A DNA stretch of 6,632 bases from Candidatus Glassiibacteriota bacterium (GTDB taxonomy: Bacteria > Gemmatimonadota > Glassbacteria > GWA2-58-10). Made by a program: the position numbers and the translations under genes. Positions 5,578-6,632 of this stretch are shown here, piece by piece. The notes beneath the pieces are model-generated. The model saw only the letters and a list, made by a program, of their open reading frames with translations. It was not told where the DNA came from and did not search any database. The stretch's first letter is position 1. The number at the start of each line of letters is the position of its first letter. The DNA lies in assembly GCA_016934095.1 (NCBI GenBank), contig JAFGTO010000307.1:1-6632 (forward strand). Reading direction: 5' to 3'.

Positions 5578-6632
5578 ATGTTAAGAATTACCGGTCGGAC
5601 CCTGTTGATCATGATGCTGCTCGGCCTGCCAGCCGGTTACCGGCTCGAGGCGCAGGTGCCGGGGATGATCTCCTATCAGGCGCGGATCATCGACGAGCAG
5701 GCAGGGCCGGTGAATGACACGCGCGCCATCACTTTCGCCGTTTACGCACAGGCCGAGGGTGGGACAGCGGTCTGGAGCGAACAGCAGAACGTGGCCATCG
5801 TGGATGGTCTGGCCGATGTGATGCTCGGCAAAACGGTGCCGCTGACCGGAGAGATCTTCCAGAGCGGCGAAAGGTACCTGGGTGTCAAGATCGGCTCGGA
5901 CCCGGAGCTCAAGCCCCGGAAACGTCTGCTTGCCGTACCTTACGCCCTGCGGGCCGAGAGCGCCACGATTCGAATCACGCCCTCGGGGGGGATCTCCAGT
6001 ACGGATGTCAACTCGGCCATCCAGGAGCTGGATGCGGAGAAGCTCCCGCTCAAAGGCGGCACTCTCAGCGGCAGGCTGAATATCTACAATGAAGAATCGA
6101 ACGACGTGGGGATTGACGCTTTATCTGCGGACAGTGCGGCCATCCTGGCCATGAACAGCGGGTCGACAGACCCTGCCATGGTGGCTTATAACTACGGTGA
6201 GGGCGATGGCATGTATTCCTTCGCGGAGATGGGCAATGCCCTCTGGGCCTATAACAACTCCGAGGGCTACGTAACCATTTACGCCTCGACAGATGGGAAT
6301 ACCAATGTTTTCAAGGGCTGGAGCGAAAGCGAGTATCCCAATATCTTCGTTGAAAACGAAGGCAGTGGTTCCGGTATTTACGGGTATTCGAATTCCGGAA
6401 ATGGAGTCTGGGGCGAGGCGGAAGGAGGATACGCTGCTGTCGGCGGAAGCAACTCGGGCGAAGGCTCGGGAGTATATGGACATTCAATGACCAGGAACGG
6501 CGTCTGGGCTGTTGCGGAAGGCGAGTATGCTGCCGTAGCGGCGGAAAGCCAAAGCAGCGGGACAGGTGTTTACGCTTACTCGGCAGAGGGTTTCGGAGGA
6601 GTATTTGCTACCGATGCAGCGGACGTGTGTGC
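5578..6632 (+). CDS. Secreted repetitive surface or tail-fibre-like protein (partial, 3' end missing)
   Basis: The frame is open from ATG 5578 to the window edge: 351 residues with no stop. Residues 1-25 are a signal peptide (core LLIMMLLGL, predicted cut LEA|Q). Residues 29-125 match the N-terminal domain seen on many large bacterial surface proteins: GMISYQARIIDE, ITFAVYA, a tryptophan-containing WSEQQNV, YLGVKIGSDPEL, and the typical closing LAVPYALRA. Residues 138-160 (DVNSAIQELDAEKLPLKGG) resemble phage tail-fibre connector segments. From about residue 209 on, the chain is built of glycine/tyrosine/tryptophan-rich units of roughly 32 residues. Proteins with this order often end in a trimerising or S74 self-cleaving chaperone domain, or a T9SS sorting domain, but that part lies outside the window. 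Likely function: surface fibre or adhesin (inferred). It lies 37 bases after the protease, probably in the same operon. Confidence 0.88.
   Translation, partial: MLRITGRTLLIMMLLGLPAGYRLEAQVPGMISYQARIIDEQAGPVNDTRAITFAVYAQAEGGTAVWSEQQNVAIVDGLADVMLGKTVPLTGEIFQSGERYLGVKIGSDPELKPRKRLLAVPYALRAESATIRITPSGGISSTDVNSAIQELDAEKLPLKGGTLSGRLNIYNEESNDVGIDALSADSAAILAMNSGSTDPAMVAYNYGEGDGMYSFAEMGNALWAYNNSEGYVTIYASTDGNTNVFKGWSESEYPNIFVENEGSGSGIYGYSNSGNGVWGEAEGGYAAVGGSNSGEGSGVYGHSMTRNGVWAVAEGEYAAVAAESQSSGTGVYAYSAEGFGGVFATDAADVC
6367..6632 (+). repeat. 32-residue (96-base) tandem protein repeats
   Basis: Within the downstream protein, unit 1 (residues 264-295, 6367-6462) and unit 2 (296-327, 6463-6558) align without gaps: GSG(I/V)YG(Y/H)S ... 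NGVW ... AEGxYAAV ... S. Unit 3 begins at residue 328 (6559; GTGVYAYS ... GVFA) and runs off the edge. A degenerate earlier unit starts at residue 209 (6202; GDGMYSFAEMGNALW ... EGYVTIYAS). The periodic GVYG and GVW hydrophobic strands suggest a repetitive beta-solenoid or trimeric beta fibre; the fold is inferred. Confidence 0.8.

Noticed and set aside
4932..5612. 226-codon minus-strand frame across the protease 3' end and the intergenic gap
   Set aside because: It is the shadow of the cohesin-like and sorting domains; no domain or ribosome binding site supports it.

Overview
This window looks like genomic DNA from a moderately GC-rich, Gram-negative-type bacterium that secretes large multidomain proteins through the type IX secretion system (T9SS). 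The main evidence is the C-terminus of the large gene. It has the NQPNPFNPST opening and the SSGVYFFRL...KMILMK ending typical of type A T9SS / FlgD-like sorting domains in the Bacteroidota and wider FCB group (Ignavibacteria, KSB1-, Zixibacteria- and Latescibacteria-like candidate phyla). GC-rich codon use, a clear Shine-Dalgarno before the second gene, and dockerin-like plus cohesin-like modules fit a candidate-phylum FCB member better than a classical low-GC Bacteroidota. The species cannot be named from this sequence.

Layout: positions 1-926 hold no convincing complete gene. The stretch is crowded with short perfect or near-perfect hairpins (3-52, 174-191, 238-262, 415-459, 565-585, 635-654). 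It contains one doubtful minus-strand reading frame (13-237) and, near its right end, a weak promoter-like hexamer. Positions 927-5540 encode one 1537-residue secreted thermolysin-like (M4) metalloprotease. In order it has a signal peptide, FTP/PepSY-type propeptide, catalytic domain with all recognised zinc and catalytic residues, the first part of a fibronectin III domain, two tandem calcium-loop beta modules, a PPC domain, an unassigned linker, the rest of the fibronectin III domain, an ASH-like Ig domain, a dockerin-like domain, a cohesin-like domain and the T9SS sorting domain. After only 37 bases, with a good ribosome binding site and no visible terminator, a second secreted protein starts at 5578 and runs off the right edge. 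It has the SYQ...VPYALRA N-terminal domain common on bacterial surface proteins, a tail-fibre-like segment, and glycine/tyrosine/tryptophan-rich repeats of about 32 residues.

The two genes read as a small secretion operon: a cell-surface or released protease and a repetitive, probably fibrous surface protein. The most unusual point is that the fibronectin III domain of the protease appears to be interrupted by about 420 residues carrying three other domains. No CRISPR array, tRNA, rRNA, transposase or integrase is visible.
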